From: Deltaproteobacteria bacterium
GTDB lineage: Bacteria > Myxococcota_A > UBA9160 > UBA4427
Reading direction: 5' to 3'
Length of the DNA stretch: 64,000 nucleotides
Assembly: GCA_029261835.1 (NCBI GenBank)
Contig: JAJDAO010000039.1
Span: 1-64,000, forward strand
Below, one piece after another: positions 41,755-50,511 of the stretch (the stretch's first letter is position 1; every line of letters starts with the position of its first letter). The position numbers and the translations under genes are program-made. Under the pieces are notes generated by a model. That model made no database searches and had not been told where the DNA came from. It saw nothing but the letters and a program-made list of their open reading frames with translations.

Positions 41755-42432
41755 GTGCGGATGTACCACGTTTCCAAGGCTTATGTCGCGGGCGCGTTTG
41801 CTCTGCAGGATGTTTCACTCGACGTCAGTCGGGGCGAGTTCGTATTCCTCACCGGTGCGAGTGGTGCCGGCAAGACGACGCTGCTGCAGCTCTTGTTCGC
41901 TGCTGAGCGACCCAGCGAGGGACAGATCGTCGTGCTGGGCCGCAATATCGCTCGCTTGCGGGGTTCGGCCGTTCCGGCGCTGCGTCGCCGCGTCGGTGTC
42001 GTGTTCCAGGATTTCAAGCTGCTGCGGCAGCGCACGGTGGAGGAGAACGTCGGCGTGACGCTCGATGTCGTGGGGATGCCGCGCCGTGAGGTGAGGGCGA
42101 AGGTCTTCACCATGCTCAAGCAGGTGGGGCTGCAGCATCGACGCTATCACCACCCCGTGTCGCTCTCCGGTGGTGAGCAGCAGCGGGTTGCCATCGCGCG
42201 GGCCCTGGTGGGCGAGCCCGAAATCCTGCTGGCCGACGAGCCAACGGGAAACCTCGACCCCGATCTCAGCGTGGAGATCATGGATCTGATGATGAGCGCG
42301 GCCATGCGCGGTACGGCTGTGCTCGTCGCGACCCATGACGTCGGACTGATCGAGCGCTACCACAAACGCAAGCTGCACTTGGATGCGGGCCGATTGGTCG
42401 AGGACGGGCCGGCTGCGGGCCGGACCGAGTGA
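41755..42432 (+). CDS. ftsE: cell division ATP-binding protein FtsE
   Basis: 225 residues from GTG 41755, chosen because FtsE proteins begin close to the MYHVSKAY segment. GTG 41689, overlapping the previous stop, and ATG 41761 are alternatives. Walker A is [18 protein letters not shown]-loop VVFQDFKLL, signature [16 protein letters not shown], Walker [15 protein letters not shown] and H-loop [14 protein letters not shown]. FtsE with FtsX forms an ABC-type complex at the divisome that controls peptidoglycan amidases through EnvC-like partners. The ftsX start overlaps by four bases. Confidence 0.94.
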   Translation: MRMYHVSKAYVAGAFALQDVSLDVSRGEFVFLTGASGAGKTTLLQLLFAAERPSEGQIVVLGRNIARLRGSAVPALRRRVGVVFQDFKLLRQRTVEENVGVTLDVVGMPRREVRAKVFTMLKQVGLQHRRYHHPVSLSGGEQQRVAIARALVGEPEILLADEPTGNLDPDLSVEIMDLMMSAAMRGTAVLVATHDVGLIERYHKRKLHLDAGRLVEDGPAAGRTE

Positions 42433-43328
42433 GACGCGTAGCAGTCATCCTCGCGATCCTGGTGCGCTCGGCGCTGCGAGGCATGCAGAGCAGCGCGGTG
42501 GCGAGTGGGATCGCCGTCGCAACCATCGCCATCGCACTGCTGCTGATAGGCGCGTTCGCGCTCGTGGTGGTCAATATGCAGGGGCTGCTCGACCGCTTCG
42601 GTCAGGACCTGCAGATTACGGCCTATCTCGAGGAGGGACTGTCGAAGGCGGAGCAGTCGCTGCTTGCCGAGCGCGTCTCCACGGTTGAGGTCGTGGGGCG
42701 CGTCCGGCTGATCAGCAAACAGCAGGCGCTCGAGCGTTTCAGGGCGACGCGGGGCGGGGCAGCGTTGCTCGAAGGGCTCGAGGGCAATCCACTGCCCGCG
42801 TCACTCGACATCTCGCTGCTATCCGAGCGTCGCACGCCCGAAGGACTCGGGATCCTCAACAAGGCCCTCGATGGCCTGCCCGGCATCGCGGAGGTCGCGC
42901 ACGGCCAGGAGTGGATCGAGGGCTACGCTCGCGCGGCCTCGCTGGCGCGCGTCTCGGGCTATGCCTTGGGCGCCGTGCTCGCGCTCGCGACGCTGCTGAT
43001 CGTATCCAACACGATTCGGCTGGGGCTCTACGCACGAGAGGACGAACTCGAGATTCTGGCGCTCGTGGGGGCCAGTCGCACATTTGTCAGAGCACCCTTC
43101 CTGCTCGAGGGGACGCTACAGGGGGCGATCGGCGGTGTGCTCGCACTGGGCGTGCTGTGGGCGGGCTTTCATCTCCTCGTGCCCCAGCTGCAGTACGGTC
43201 TCGCCTTCTTCCTCGGCAATACCGAGCCGCGTTTCTTCGCCGTCGCAGAGTCACTGAAGCTGATCTCCGGCGGTGCCGGTTTGGGCCTGCTGGGCTCGCT
43301 GGCCGCGCTGATGGCCTGGCGGTCCTGA
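42429..43328 (+). CDS. ftsX: cell division protein FtsX
   Basis: 299 residues from GTG 42429 (GTGA overlap with ftsE). Four membrane helices frame the family layout: one near residue 30 (AVASGIAVATIAIALLLIGA), an extracytoplasmic domain (about 55-165, with LQITAYLEEGLSKAEQSLLA), then three C-terminal helices (VSGYALGAVLALATLLIVSN and on). VGASRTFVRAPFLLEGTLQGAIG is the conserved cytoplasmic FtsX/MacB-like loop. It relays FtsE ATP hydrolysis to the periplasmic activator encoded next. Confidence 0.94.
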   Translation: MRRVAVILAILVRSALRGMQSSAVASGIAVATIAIALLLIGAFALVVVNMQGLLDRFGQDLQITAYLEEGLSKAEQSLLAERVSTVEVVGRVRLISKQQALERFRATRGGAALLEGLEGNPLPASLDISLLSERRTPEGLGILNKALDGLPGIAEVAHGQEWIEGYARAASLARVSGYALGAVLALATLLIVSNTIRLGLYAREDELEILALVGASRTFVRAPFLLEGTLQGAIGGVLALGVLWAGFHLLVPQLQYGLAFFLGNTEPRFFAVAESLKLISGGAGLGLLGSLAALMAWRS

Positions 43329-43329
43329 G

Positions 43330-44505
43330 GTGATCGACGCGCTGTATCGCTGTCGGCCGCTCGGCAGGCTGGCGCTGGTGGCCGGATCGGGCTTGCTTCT
43401 CGCTCTGCTGGGCACGCCGGCGAGCGCGTCTTCCGACAGTGAGGTCGAGCGCCTGCGCAAGGCGATCGAGGAGAGTCGAGAGCGCGTCGTCGGGCACGAG
43501 CGGCAGGAGCGCGATCTACTCGAGCTGTTAGAGCAGGTCGATCGCGGTCTCGAAGATCTGCGCAGCGAGGTCGCGCGGACGCAGCAGCGGGCGGACGATG
43601 CGGAGGCAGCGCTGCGTGAAATCGAGCCACGTCTGGAGCGCGTTCGGCGCGAGCTGGCGGCGACTCGGCGTGCCATGGCGCGGCGCGCGGTCGCGCTCTA
43701 CAAAGCTGGCGAGGCGGGACCGCTTCGCGTGCTCTTCTCCTCGGCTTCGCTGCCCGAGCTACTCGCCAAGGCTTCCGTGCTCGAGCGGCTGCTCGAGCAC
43801 GACGCCGGGCTCGTGGCGCGCTTCAGCGACGACTACGAGAGACTGCGAGGGATCGAGCGAGAGGCGGCGGAGACGGCCCGGGGGCGCGACGAGGCTCTCG
43901 AGCTGCTGGAGCGGCGCTCGGCTGCGCTGGCCGCGGAGCGAGATGCAAGGCAGCAGATGCTCGTCGAGGTACAGGCTGATCGCGGCCGCGAGCGTGCACT
44001 GCTGGTGGAGCTCGAGCGGGCGGCACGTGCGCTGGAGGAGACGCTGGCCGGTCTCGGGGCGAGCAGTCGCGAAGCCGTTCCGAGCCCGGACGGCGCAGCT
44101 TTCTCGAGTCGTCGCGGCTCGCTGGCCTGGCCCGCGGCTGCGGCGATTCGGCAGCCCTTCGGCCGCGTCGTGGACGCCGACTACCGGACTGAGATCTTTC
44201 GCAAAGGAGTGGAGTTCGCCGCGGGCGCGGGCGATTCGGTACATGCGGTGGCTCACGGGCAGATTCGCTTTGCCGGCTGGTTCCGCGGCTACGGCAAGAT
44301 CGTGATCGTCGATCATGGCGACGGGTACTTCAGCGTCTCCGGCCATATGGCCGAGATCTACGTGGAGCTCGGTGATTCGGTGGAGGAGGGCGATACGATC
44401 GGAACCGTGGGTGATACGGGCTCGCTGTCCGGTCCCGGTCTCTACTTTGAGCTCCGCGAGGGAAGCACACCGCTCGATCCGGCGGACTGGCTCGGGGCGG
44501 GCTAG
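43330..44505 (+). CDS. EnvC-like murein hydrolase activator (coiled coil plus degenerate LytM domain)
   Basis: 391 residues from GTG 43330, one base after ftsX. A signal peptide (about 1-34) and a long coiled coil (about 35-240, Arg/Glu/Leu-rich) precede a C-terminal LytM/M23 domain (about 270-391). The zinc ligands are lost. The usual HxGxD reads FRKGVEFAAGAGDSVHAVA, with Lys for His and Glu for Asp, and the final HxH region reads GLYFELREG. Like E. coli EnvC it should not cut peptidoglycan itself but activate an amidase under FtsEX control. The amidase is not in this window. Confidence 0.9.
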   Translation: MIDALYRCRPLGRLALVAGSGLLLALLGTPASASSDSEVERLRKAIEESRERVVGHERQERDLLELLEQVDRGLEDLRSEVARTQQRADDAEAALREIEPRLERVRRELAATRRAMARRAVALYKAGEAGPLRVLFSSASLPELLAKASVLERLLEHDAGLVARFSDDYERLRGIEREAAETARGRDEALELLERRSAALAAERDARQQMLVEVQADRGRERALLVELERAARALEETLAGLGASSREAVPSPDGAAFSSRRGSLAWPAAAAIRQPFGRVVDADYRTEIFRKGVEFAAGAGDSVHAVAHGQIRFAGWFRGYGKIVIVDHGDGYFSVSGHMAEIYVELGDSVEEGDTIGTVGDTGSLSGPGLYFELREGSTPLDPADWLGAG

Positions 44506-44551
44506 CCTGTCGGATTGGGCCTAGAGAGCGCCCGGGCCGGAGGCTCGAAAG

Positions 44552-44565
44552 ACCCCGATCGGGGT
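44552..44565. promoter_or_regulatory. 14-bp perfect palindrome upstream of the protease gene
   Basis: ACCCCGATCGGGGT is a perfect palindrome located 20 bp before the ctpA ATG and just in front of its GGGAGTGG ribosome site. It may be an operator or an RNA hairpin affecting initiation, or a chance GC palindrome. Confidence 0.3.
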
Positions 44566-44585
44566 GGGAGTGGACACGAGATCTC

Positions 44586-46010
44586 ATGATAGGTAGCAAG
44601 CTGCGTCCCGCAGCCACCTTCGCGCTCGGCGCAGCCGGCGCCCTCATCAGCCTCTCGTTGATCGGGGGCTCGGCAGCGCGCTACGAAGACCTGGCGATCT
44701 TCAGCAGCGTGCTCGATCTGGTGCGCCGCAACTACGTCGAGCCCGTGGACGAGCACGAGCTGATGCAGAGCGCTCTGCGCGGCCTGCTGCAGGAGCTCGA
44801 TCCCCACTCGGCCTTCATGGGCCGGGACGCCTACCACGAGATGCAGGTCGACACAAAGGGTGAGTTCCACGGACTCGGCATCGAGATCACGAAAGAGCAG
44901 GGTGGCTTCATCGAAGTCGTCTCGCCGATCGAGGGAACGCCCGCTTTCCGGGCCGGCATCCAGGCGCATGACCAGATTACGTCGATCTGCCCGACGGAGG
45001 TGCCCGACAGCTGGGATGAGGGCGAGGACTGCCGCGGGACCAAGCTCATGACACTCTTCGAGGCGGTTTCGTTGATGCGCGGCAAGAAGGGCACCGAGAT
45101 CACAATCGATATCTATCGCGAGGACTTCGAGGAGCCCCGCTCCTTCACGCTCAAGCGTGATGTCGTGCAGGTTGCGTCGGCGGAGGCGAAGCTGCTCGAC
45201 CCGGGATACGCGCATCTGCGTATTCGCGCCTTCCAGGAGCGGACCGCCGAGGAGGTGAAGCGCGAGCTGCGCGAGCTGCACGAACAGAGCCCGGACGGCC
45301 TTGCGGGGCTGGTGATCGATCTACGTGGCAACCCGGGCGGTTTGCTCAACCAGGCGATCAATGTCGCGGACAACTGGCTCTCGGATGGTTTGATCGTCTA
45401 CACGGAGGGGCGCGAAGAGAGCCAGCGTCAGGAGTTCCGCGCACGGCCCGGTGGCGACGAGGGTGACTACCCGATCGTCGTGCTGGTCAACGCCGGCAGC
45501 GCGAGTGCCTCCGAAATCGTGGCGGGCGCGCTGCAGGACCACCACCGGGCGCTGGTGCTCGGCGCGTCGACCTTTGGCAAGGGGTCGGTGCAGACCGTCT
45601 ATCCACTGGAGGGAGGCTCGGGGCTGCGCCTCACCACGGCCCTGTACTACACGCCGTCGGGTCGCTCGATCCAGGAGGTCGGCATCGTGCCGGACATCGA
45701 GGTCCATCCCGCGGCGGAGGCGAAGAGAGTCCGAGAACGCCGCGTGCGTGAACGCGATTTGCACGGCCACTTCACGCACGAGCAGGCGGATCCCGAGCGG
45801 CAGCAGCCCGAGGAGGACGACGGCGAGGAGACACAGGTGGAGGCAGCGGCGGAAGACGAGCCCGATCTGCTTCTCACGCGCGCACTCGAGGTGCTCAAGA
45901 GCTGGACGTACTTCGAGCGCTTGCGTGAGCGCCAGGCACCGTCGACCGCATCCTCAGGCGAGACACCACCGACTGACGCCGAGCCGGCCGCGGTGCCGGC
46001 GAGTGAGTGA
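44586..46010 (+). CDS. ctpA: S41-family C-terminal processing peptidase (CtpA/Prc)
   Basis: 474 residues. An N-terminal membrane helix or signal (AATFALGAAGALISLSLIGG) leads. A PDZ domain follows (about 85-190, GLGIEITKEQGGFIEVVSPI and GIQAHDQITSI), then the S41 protease core: LVIDLRGNPGGLLNQAI, the nucleophile serine in NAGSASASEIVAGAL and the general-base lysine in STFGKGSVQTVYPL. The C-terminal ~80 residues are acidic and low complexity. Such periplasmic proteases trim envelope proteins, in some bacteria including peptidoglycan hydrolases and their regulators. The position after ftsEX and the EnvC-like gene fits that. Confidence 0.93.
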   Translation: MIGSKLRPAATFALGAAGALISLSLIGGSAARYEDLAIFSSVLDLVRRNYVEPVDEHELMQSALRGLLQELDPHSAFMGRDAYHEMQVDTKGEFHGLGIEITKEQGGFIEVVSPIEGTPAFRAGIQAHDQITSICPTEVPDSWDEGEDCRGTKLMTLFEAVSLMRGKKGTEITIDIYREDFEEPRSFTLKRDVVQVASAEAKLLDPGYAHLRIRAFQERTAEEVKRELRELHEQSPDGLAGLVIDLRGNPGGLLNQAINVADNWLSDGLIVYTEGREESQRQEFRARPGGDEGDYPIVVLVNAGSASASEIVAGALQDHHRALVLGASTFGKGSVQTVYPLEGGSGLRLTTALYYTPSGRSIQEVGIVPDIEVHPAAEAKRVRERRVRERDLHGHFTHEQADPERQQPEEDDGEETQVEAAAEDEPDLLLTRALEVLKSWTYFERLRERQAPSTASSGETPPTDAEPAAVPASE

Positions 46011-46031
46011 GTCGGCCGGGCGCCTGGCGGC

Positions 46032-46060
46032 TTCACTTCTTCGACCCGGCTCCATATAGT
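46032..46060 (+). promoter_or_regulatory. candidate promoter of a leaderless xseA transcript
   Basis: TTCACT (46032-46037), a 17-base spacer and TATAGT (46055-46060). The -10 box ends eight bases before the GTG start of xseA, so transcription would begin at or within a few bases of the start codon. No ribosome-binding sequence precedes that GTG. Confidence 0.45.
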
Positions 46061-46068
46061 CCCCGGCT

Positions 46069-47289
46069 GTGACACGGGCGAGCCTCAACGAGACCAAACA
46101 GCGGCGGGTCTACGGCGTGGCCGAGCTTCTCTCCGGCCTCGGCGCGCTGTTCGAGGATCGCGTCGGCCGCGTCTGGGTGGCGGGGGAGATCTCGAATCTG
46201 CACCGCGCTTCGTCTGGGCACTGCTACTTCACGCTCAAGGACCCGGGCGGGCAGATCCGGGCCGCGCTCTTCCGCGGCGCTGCGAGGCGGGTTCCCTTCG
46301 AGCTTGAAGAGGGACTCGAGGTGCTCGTCTACGCCGACGTCACGATCTACCAGGCTCGCGGCGACCTCCAGCTCGTGATCCGGCAGGTCGAGCCGCGCGG
46401 GCAGGGCGCGCTGCAACTTGCCTTCGAGCAGCTGCGGCGCCGGCTGCAGGCCGAGGGGCTCTTCGAGGCGGAACGCAAGCGCGAGATTCCGCGCTTTCCG
46501 CGCCGAGTCGGCGTCGTGACGTCTCCCACCAGCGCCGCCGTTCGCGATGTCATCGAGGTCGCGGGGCGCCGCTCTCCCGCCACGCCACTGCTGATCGCCG
46601 CGACTCGCGTGCAGGGCGAGGGCGCTGCCGAAGAGATCGTGGCCGCGCTCGAGCGGATCGCCGCCGAGCCCGATGTCGACGTGATCCTGCTCGTGCGTGG
46701 AGGAGGCTCGCTGGAGGACCTGTGGGCCTTCAATACAGAGGTGGTGGCGCGAGCGATCGAGCGATGTCCGCTGCCGCTGGTCGCCGGCATCGGTCACGAA
46801 ACCGATCTCAGTATCGCCGACCTCGTAGCGGATCTGCGCGCACCGACACCCTCGGCGGCCGCGGCGTGCGTGCTGCCGGATCGCGTGGCGCTGGCCCGCC
46901 AGCTCGAGCGCGACCACCGACGCCTGGTCGCCGCCACGCGTGGGCAGCTCGCCCGCTTGGCCGGGCGGCTGGCTCGCGAGCGCGACGCACTGCGCATGTT
47001 GGCCCCGCGTGCGAGGCTGGCGAGCCAACACCAGCGGTTGGTGGCCGCGCAGCGCGCGCTCGCAAGGGCCGCTGCTGCCGGGCTAGAGCGCCGACGAGCG
47101 GCCCTGTCCCGCTGGTCTGAGCGTCTACAAGCGCTCTCGCCGCTGGCGGTATTGGCACGCGGTTACGCCTTCGTGCGACGCGCCCGCGATGGCGCAGTCG
47201 TGTCTCGCCCGGATCAGGTCGCGCCTGGCGAGCGGCTTCAGATTCACCTGGCCGACGGTGAGATCGAAGCGCGTGTGGTCTCCGACTAG
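46069..47289 (+). CDS. xseA: exodeoxyribonuclease VII large subunit
   Basis: 406 residues from GTG 46069. Exonuclease VII degrades single-stranded DNA. The N-terminal OB-fold (VWVAGEISNLHRASSGHCYF, LKDPGGQIRAALFRG) is followed by the catalytic domain (VGVVTSPTSAAVRDVIEVAG, DVILLVRGGGSLEDLWAFN, VAGIGHETDLSIADLVADLR), a coiled coil (about 260-350) that binds XseB, and a C-terminal RGYAFVRR segment. Its start lacks a ribosome site, and a -10-like TATAGT lies eight bases upstream. xseB follows 83 bp downstream. Confidence 0.95.
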   Translation: MTRASLNETKQRRVYGVAELLSGLGALFEDRVGRVWVAGEISNLHRASSGHCYFTLKDPGGQIRAALFRGAARRVPFELEEGLEVLVYADVTIYQARGDLQLVIRQVEPRGQGALQLAFEQLRRRLQAEGLFEAERKREIPRFPRRVGVVTSPTSAAVRDVIEVAGRRSPATPLLIAATRVQGEGAAEEIVAALERIAAEPDVDVILLVRGGGSLEDLWAFNTEVVARAIERCPLPLVAGIGHETDLSIADLVADLRAPTPSAAAACVLPDRVALARQLERDHRRLVAATRGQLARLAGRLARERDALRMLAPRARLASQHQRLVAAQRALARAAAAGLERRRAALSRWSERLQALSPLAVLARGYAFVRRARDGAVVSRPDQVAPGERLQIHLADGEIEARVVSD

Positions 47290-47333
47290 TCCGAAAACTC
47301 CTTCTGGATCAAGGTGTTTCGCGGCAACCTCGA

Positions 47334-47363
47334 TTGACTGTCCAGAAAGGCATGAGGTAGGCT
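47334..47363 (+). promoter_or_regulatory. candidate promoter of the xseB-ispA-dxs group
   Basis: TTGACT (47334-47339), an 18-base spacer and TAGGCT (47358-47363), nine bases before the xseB ATG. If used, the mRNA would start at or next to the ATG. The spacer contains TCCAGAA, which pairs with TTCTGGA at 47312-47318. Confidence 0.4.
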
Positions 47364-47372
47364 CGGCTGACC

Positions 47373-47711
47373 ATGGGCGAAGCGCGATCATCCGGCGAGA
47401 GTTCGACGGCGGCGACTGCCGAGGAGGCCGATCTCTCCTTCGAAGCGGCGCTGGATCGGCTGGAGGGGGTGGTGGATCGCCTCGAAGACGGCGATCTCGA
47501 GCTGGGTGTCGCGCTGGCGAGCTTCGAGGAAGGTGTGCGGCTGACGCGGCGTTGTGCTGAGCAGCTCGATGCCGCCCAGCGGCGCATCGACGTCCTGCTC
47601 AAAGAGGGCGATCGGTGGCTCGCCCGGCCTTTTGCCGAGCAGCGGGCCGGGACCGACGTCGATGATGCGGAGGGGGAAGACCTCGAAGAGGACCCGGAGG
47701 AGCGGGTCTAG
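47373..47711 (+). CDS. xseB: exodeoxyribonuclease VII small subunit
   Basis: 112 residues. The XseB core is LSFEAALDRLEGVVDRLEDG then DLELGVALASFEEGVRL and CAEQLDAAQRRIDVLL, a helical hairpin that binds the XseA coiled coil. A Ser/Ala/Glu-rich lead and a very acidic tail (VDDAEGEDLEEDPEE) extend the usual ~80 residues. The stop shares one base with the ispA GTG. Confidence 0.94.
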   Translation: MGEARSSGESSTAATAEEADLSFEAALDRLEGVVDRLEDGDLELGVALASFEEGVRLTRRCAEQLDAAQRRIDVLLKEGDRWLARPFAEQRAGTDVDDAEGEDLEEDPEERV

Positions 47712-48547
47712 TGGACGCCCAGGCCTACCTCGCCGAGCGCGGCGCCTTGGTGGACGGTCGGCTCGATGAGCTCCTGCCCGCGACGACGATGGAGCCGGTC
47801 AGTCTTCACCGCGCCATGCGCCACCTGGTCTTTCCCGGCGGCAAGCGCCTGCGGCCGGCACTCGCCATGGCGGCTGCTGAGGCGGTGGGGGCCCCGCCCG
47901 AAGCTGCGCTGCCAATGGCGGCTGCCGTAGAGCTGGTCCACACCTATTCGCTGATTCACGACGACCTCCCGTGCATGGATGACGACAGCGAACGGCGCGG
48001 CAGAGCGACCGTGCACATCGAATACGGTGAGGCGGTGGCGGTGCTGGCAGGGGACGCGCTGCTGACATTGGCTTTCGAGTGCCTGACCAATGAGGCGGTG
48101 GATCCGCTGTGCGCTGCACCTGCGGTGAGGGCGCTGGCGCGGGCGGCCGGCGCGGCGGGGCTGGTCGGTGGCCAGGTGGACGATCTCGCCTTCGCGACGA
48201 CCGGCGGTGATGTCGAGGTGGTGGAGTCGATCCACGCCCGCAAGACCGCTGCGCTGATCGCCGTCTCGATTGTCGGCGGGGCCCGCTTCGGCGGCGCTGC
48301 GGAAGCCCTGCTGGCGCGTCTGGCTGACTTCGGTCGAGCCGTTGGCGTTGCGTTCCAGATCGCGGATGATCTGCTGGACGAGGGAGAGGACGACGGCTGC
48401 TCCCTGTTGCGAGCACTGGGTCCAGGGCCGGCGCGCGAACGTGCTGAATCGCTGCTCGTGCGTGCGCTCTCGCTGCTGGAAGGGCTCGGCGAGCGCGCCG
48501 AGCCGCTGCGCGAGCTGGCACGCTTCGCCGTGCGGAGAGAACTATGA
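47711..48547 (+). CDS. ispA: polyprenyl diphosphate synthase (farnesyl/geranyl diphosphate synthase type)
   Basis: 278 residues from GTG 47711. A short-chain trans-isoprenyl diphosphate synthase. The first aspartate-rich motif is SLIHDDLPCMDDDSERRG, and its two-residue insertion is typical of the bacterial IspA type. The second is FQIADDLLDEGEDDG. The KRLRPALAMAAAEAVG substrate region and the short C-terminus also fit. It overlaps dxs by ATGA, so two enzymes of the isoprenoid route are coupled. Exact chain length, C15 or C20, is not certain. Confidence 0.92.
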   Translation: MDAQAYLAERGALVDGRLDELLPATTMEPVSLHRAMRHLVFPGGKRLRPALAMAAAEAVGAPPEAALPMAAAVELVHTYSLIHDDLPCMDDDSERRGRATVHIEYGEAVAVLAGDALLTLAFECLTNEAVDPLCAAPAVRALARAAGAAGLVGGQVDDLAFATTGGDVEVVESIHARKTAALIAVSIVGGARFGGAAEALLARLADFGRAVGVAFQIADDLLDEGEDDGCSLLRALGPGPARERAESLLVRALSLLEGLGERAEPLRELARFAVRREL

Positions 48548-50445
48548 CGCGGGAACGTCTCCTGCACGGAATCCAGTCGCCGAGTGATCTACGACGCCTG
48601 CCGAGAGAGCGGGTCGAGCAGGTAGCGGACGAGATCCGCGCCGAAATCCTCGAGCACGTGTCGCAGACCGGTGGTCATCTGGCATCCAGCCTGGGCGCGG
48701 TCGAGCTGATTACCGCCATCCACTACGTCTTCGATACGCCGACGGATCGGCTGGTGCTCGACGTTGGACACCAGGGCTATCCGCACAAGATGCTGACGGG
48801 CCGCCGTGTGGGCTTCGAGCAGATCGGGCAGGCCGACGGCATTTCCAAGTTCCTGCGACGCGCCGAGTCCGAGTACGACCACTTCGGCGCCGGTCACGCG
48901 GGCACGTCCATCTCCGCCGCGCTCGGCATGGCGCGCGCCAAGCTGCACCGGGGCGAGGACGGGCTGGTGATTGCCCTGATTGGCGACGGGGCCATGACGG
49001 CGGGCATGGCCTTCGAGGCGCTGAATCACGCCGGGCACCTGCAGGAGAAGAACCTGGTCGTCGTGCTCAACGACAACGAGATGTCGATCTCACCCAACGT
49101 GGGTGCCATGTCGTCCTATCTGTCTCGCAAGTTCTCCGCTCCGATGGTGCGGCGCATGAAGGGCTGGGCGAAGGAGTTTCTCGGTGGGCTGCCGGGCGAC
49201 ATGCTCCACTGGGCGCGCAAGGCGGAGGAATCGCTCAAGGTCTTCTTCTCACCGGGTCTTCTCTTCGAGGCGCTCAACTTTCGCTACGTGGGCCCCATCC
49301 AGGGGCACCGCATGGACGTCCTGCTCGAGACCTTCGAGAACGTGAAGCAGATGATCGCCAACGGCAGCGGCCCGGTTCTGGTACACACGCTGACAGAAAA
49401 GGGCCACGGCTATGCGCCGGCCGAGGCCGACCCGCTGAAGTATCACGGCGTCACGAGCTTCGATGTTGCATCGGGCGAGCTGGCCCCCAGCAAGTCTCGA
49501 GTGCCTTCTTACACGCGCGTCTTCTCGGATGCGCTGATCCGATTGGCGGATGAGGATCAGCGCATCGTGGCCATCACGGCAGCCATGGCTCCCGGTACCG
49601 GTCTGGATCGATTTCAGCGCGAGTTTCCCAGTCGTTTCTACGACGTCGGCATTGCAGAGCAGCACGCCGTGACGTTTGCCGCGGGGCTGGCGAGCGAGGG
49701 CATGAAGCCGGTGGTGGCGGTGTATTCGACTTTTCTCCAGCGTGCTTTCGATCAGATCCTGCACGACGTCTGCCTCCAGAATCTCGACGTGACGTTCGCA
49801 CTGGATCGCGCGGGGCTGGTCGGTGCGGACGGCGCCACCCACCAGGGACTCTATGACATCGCCTACTTCCGCTCGCTTCCGAACACGGTGGTGATGGCGC
49901 CGAAGGACGAGAACGAGCTGCAGCACATGCTGGCGAGCGCGATCGACTATCCCGGGCCGGCAGCGGTGCGCTTTCCGCGCGGCAGTGGCGTGGGTGTGCC
50001 GATGGACCCGGAGATCAAGCCCGTCCCGCTCGGGGAGGCAGAGCTGCTGCGTGACGGTGACGATGTGGTCATCGTCGCCCTCGGCAGTGTCGTCCATCCC
50101 GTCATGGAGGCGGCGCAGCAGCTCGCCGAGCGCGGTGTCTCGGCGGCCGTGCTGAACGCCCGTTTCGCGAAGCCGCTGGATCGCGCCCGTCTCTTGCCTC
50201 TGGCGCGGCGTTGCGCCGGGCTGGTCACGGTGGAGGAGCACGCGGGGCCGGGCGGATTTGGCAGTGCGGTCCTCGAGTTGCTCGCGCAAGAGGGGCTGAA
50301 CCTGCCCGTTCGCTGTTTGGCACTGGCCGACGAAGTCGCCGAGCACGGCAGCACCGCCGAGACCGCTGGGCTCGACGCCGCGGGCATTGTTCGCCGCGTT
50401 TCGGAGTTCGTGCGCGAGCGTCTGGGCGCGCGCGATTCGGATTAA
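48544..50445 (+). CDS. dxs: 1-deoxy-D-xylulose-5-phosphate synthase
   Basis: 633 residues. Dxs condenses pyruvate and glyceraldehyde 3-phosphate using thiamine diphosphate, the first step of the MEP isoprenoid pathway. Motifs: LDVGHQGYPHKMLTGRR, FGAGHAGTSISAALGMA, the ThDP motif GDGAMTAGMAFEALNHAG ending NDNEMSISPNVGAM, the second-domain DVGIAEQHAVTFAAGLA, and the C-terminal transketolase domain AVLNARFAKPLDR. Length is standard. The TAA stop is in the same frame as the tlyA reading frame. Confidence 0.96.
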   Translation: MTRERLLHGIQSPSDLRRLPRERVEQVADEIRAEILEHVSQTGGHLASSLGAVELITAIHYVFDTPTDRLVLDVGHQGYPHKMLTGRRVGFEQIGQADGISKFLRRAESEYDHFGAGHAGTSISAALGMARAKLHRGEDGLVIALIGDGAMTAGMAFEALNHAGHLQEKNLVVVLNDNEMSISPNVGAMSSYLSRKFSAPMVRRMKGWAKEFLGGLPGDMLHWARKAEESLKVFFSPGLLFEALNFRYVGPIQGHRMDVLLETFENVKQMIANGSGPVLVHTLTEKGHGYAPAEADPLKYHGVTSFDVASGELAPSKSRVPSYTRVFSDALIRLADEDQRIVAITAAMAPGTGLDRFQREFPSRFYDVGIAEQHAVTFAAGLASEGMKPVVAVYSTFLQRAFDQILHDVCLQNLDVTFALDRAGLVGADGATHQGLYDIAYFRSLPNTVVMAPKDENELQHMLASAIDYPGPAAVRFPRGSGVGVPMDPEIKPVPLGEAELLRDGDDVVIVALGSVVHPVMEAAQQLAERGVSAAVLNARFAKPLDRARLLPLARRCAGLVTVEEHAGPGGFGSAVLELLAQEGLNLPVRCLALADEVAEHGSTAETAGLDAAGIVRRVSEFVRERLGARDSD

Positions 50446-50511
50446 CGCGTCCTGCCCGGCGATTCGCGGCCGACGGCGGGGCGGGGCAAGCGGCGCCTCG
50501 ACGAGCGTCTC

